Source of the DNA: Anaerozeibacter quisquiliarum
GTDB taxonomy: Bacteria; Bacillota; Clostridia; Christensenellales; Aristaeellaceae
Strand: one strand, 5' to 3'
Assembly (NCBI GenBank): GCA_051162045.1
Contig: JBISDI010000033.1
DNA length: 42,112 nt
Below, piece by piece: positions 42,013-42,112 of the stretch; within the stretch, counting starts at the first letter, position 1; each line of letters opens with the position of its first letter. The translations under genes were made by a program, and so were the position numbers. Below the pieces are notes generated by a model. It was not told the origin of the DNA, did no database searches, and was given only the letters and a program-made list of their open reading frames with translations.

Positions 42013-42112
42013 TTAAGGTTTCAGTTCCGGGTTCGGGGTGTCGCCGTCCCACCGGATGGTGTAGCGCACCTCGGAGGGCTCGCCCGGCTCCCGGGTGATC
42101 ACCCGCAGGTCG
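42013..42112 (-). CDS. C-terminal end of an unidentified phage protein (partial)
   Basis: A minus-strand frame enters from the right edge and ends at TAA 42013-42015. It gives 32 residues ending in RYTIRWDGDTPNPELKP. Its place just upstream of the terminase gene suggests a terminase small subunit or a small DNA-associated gene, but the sequence does not resemble small-subunit tails I know. The 85 bases between it and the terminase gene hold a hairpin terminator. Confidence 0.5.
   Translation of the reverse strand, partial: DLRVITREPGEPSEVRYTIRWDGDTPNPELKP

Noticed and set aside
40224..42098. Plus-strand open frame of over 600 codons opposite terL
   Set aside because: Antisense shadow of the terminase gene; its composition (R, H, G, V, L) is typical of such frames and it has no ribosome site or known motif.
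1..42112. tRNA, rRNA, CRISPR array or insertion sequence
   Set aside because: Reading through the spacers showed no cloverleaf-like sequence, no regularly spaced repeats and no transposase. The only mobile-element sequences are the integrases and the prophage.

Overview
The window looks like chromosome of a fairly GC-rich Gram-positive Bacillota, most likely a Clostridia-type gut or anaerobe lineage. The reasons are the strong GGAGG-type ribosome binding sites, the carbohydrate ABC operon paired with a cache-type histidine kinase and a YesN-like AraC response regulator, and an HK97-type siphoprophage of the kind found in Clostridia. No RNA gene or CRISPR array was seen, so the lineage is inferred from gene style only.

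Region 1 (1-8272, plus strand) is a carbohydrate utilisation locus. It holds the 3' end of a sugar-binding protein, two MalF/MalG-type permeases, a 911-residue putative glycosidase, and a histidine kinase/response regulator pair with its own promoter. An ATPase subunit is absent, as is usual for family-1 sugar importers that share one MsmX-like ATPase. The logic is: sense an extracellular glycan signal, import the oligosaccharide, and cleave it in the cytoplasm.

Region 2 (about 8404-19317) starts with a frameshifted, 5'-truncated relic of a tyrosine integrase. It then carries a leftward operon, hyuA-hyuB-ATPase-ATPase-permease-permease-binding protein, followed by a separately promoted LysR-type regulator. 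HyuA/HyuB are ATP-dependent hydantoinase/5-oxoprolinase family subunits, and the transporter is of the peptide/nickel class. The module probably imports and opens a cyclic amide. A near-consensus promoter in front of hyuA has a perfect T-N11-A palindrome centred about 71 bases upstream of the predicted start, where a LysR-type activator would bind. Between hyuA and the prophage lie about 570 bases with this promoter and an unidentified short reading frame.

Region 3 (about 19490 to the right edge, minus strand) is one end of an HK97-like siphoprophage. In transcription order, right to left, it holds an unidentified gene end, terminase large subunit, an inserted secreted leucine-rich-repeat gene, portal, ClpP-like protease, major capsid protein, small head protein, connector, head closure, tail terminator, gp10-like protein, major tail protein, tail assembly chaperone with a -1 frame extension, tape measure, distal tail protein, tail-associated protein, fibre-like protein, endolysin, holin, terminator and integrase. 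Replication and immunity genes must lie beyond the right edge.

The most unusual feature is the cargo gene at 38644-40206, between terminase and portal. It encodes an internalin-like secreted protein with a tandemly duplicated C-terminal domain, and has its own TATAAT promoter and its own terminator. These are the hallmarks of a phage moron, and its product is probably delivered outside the lysogen.
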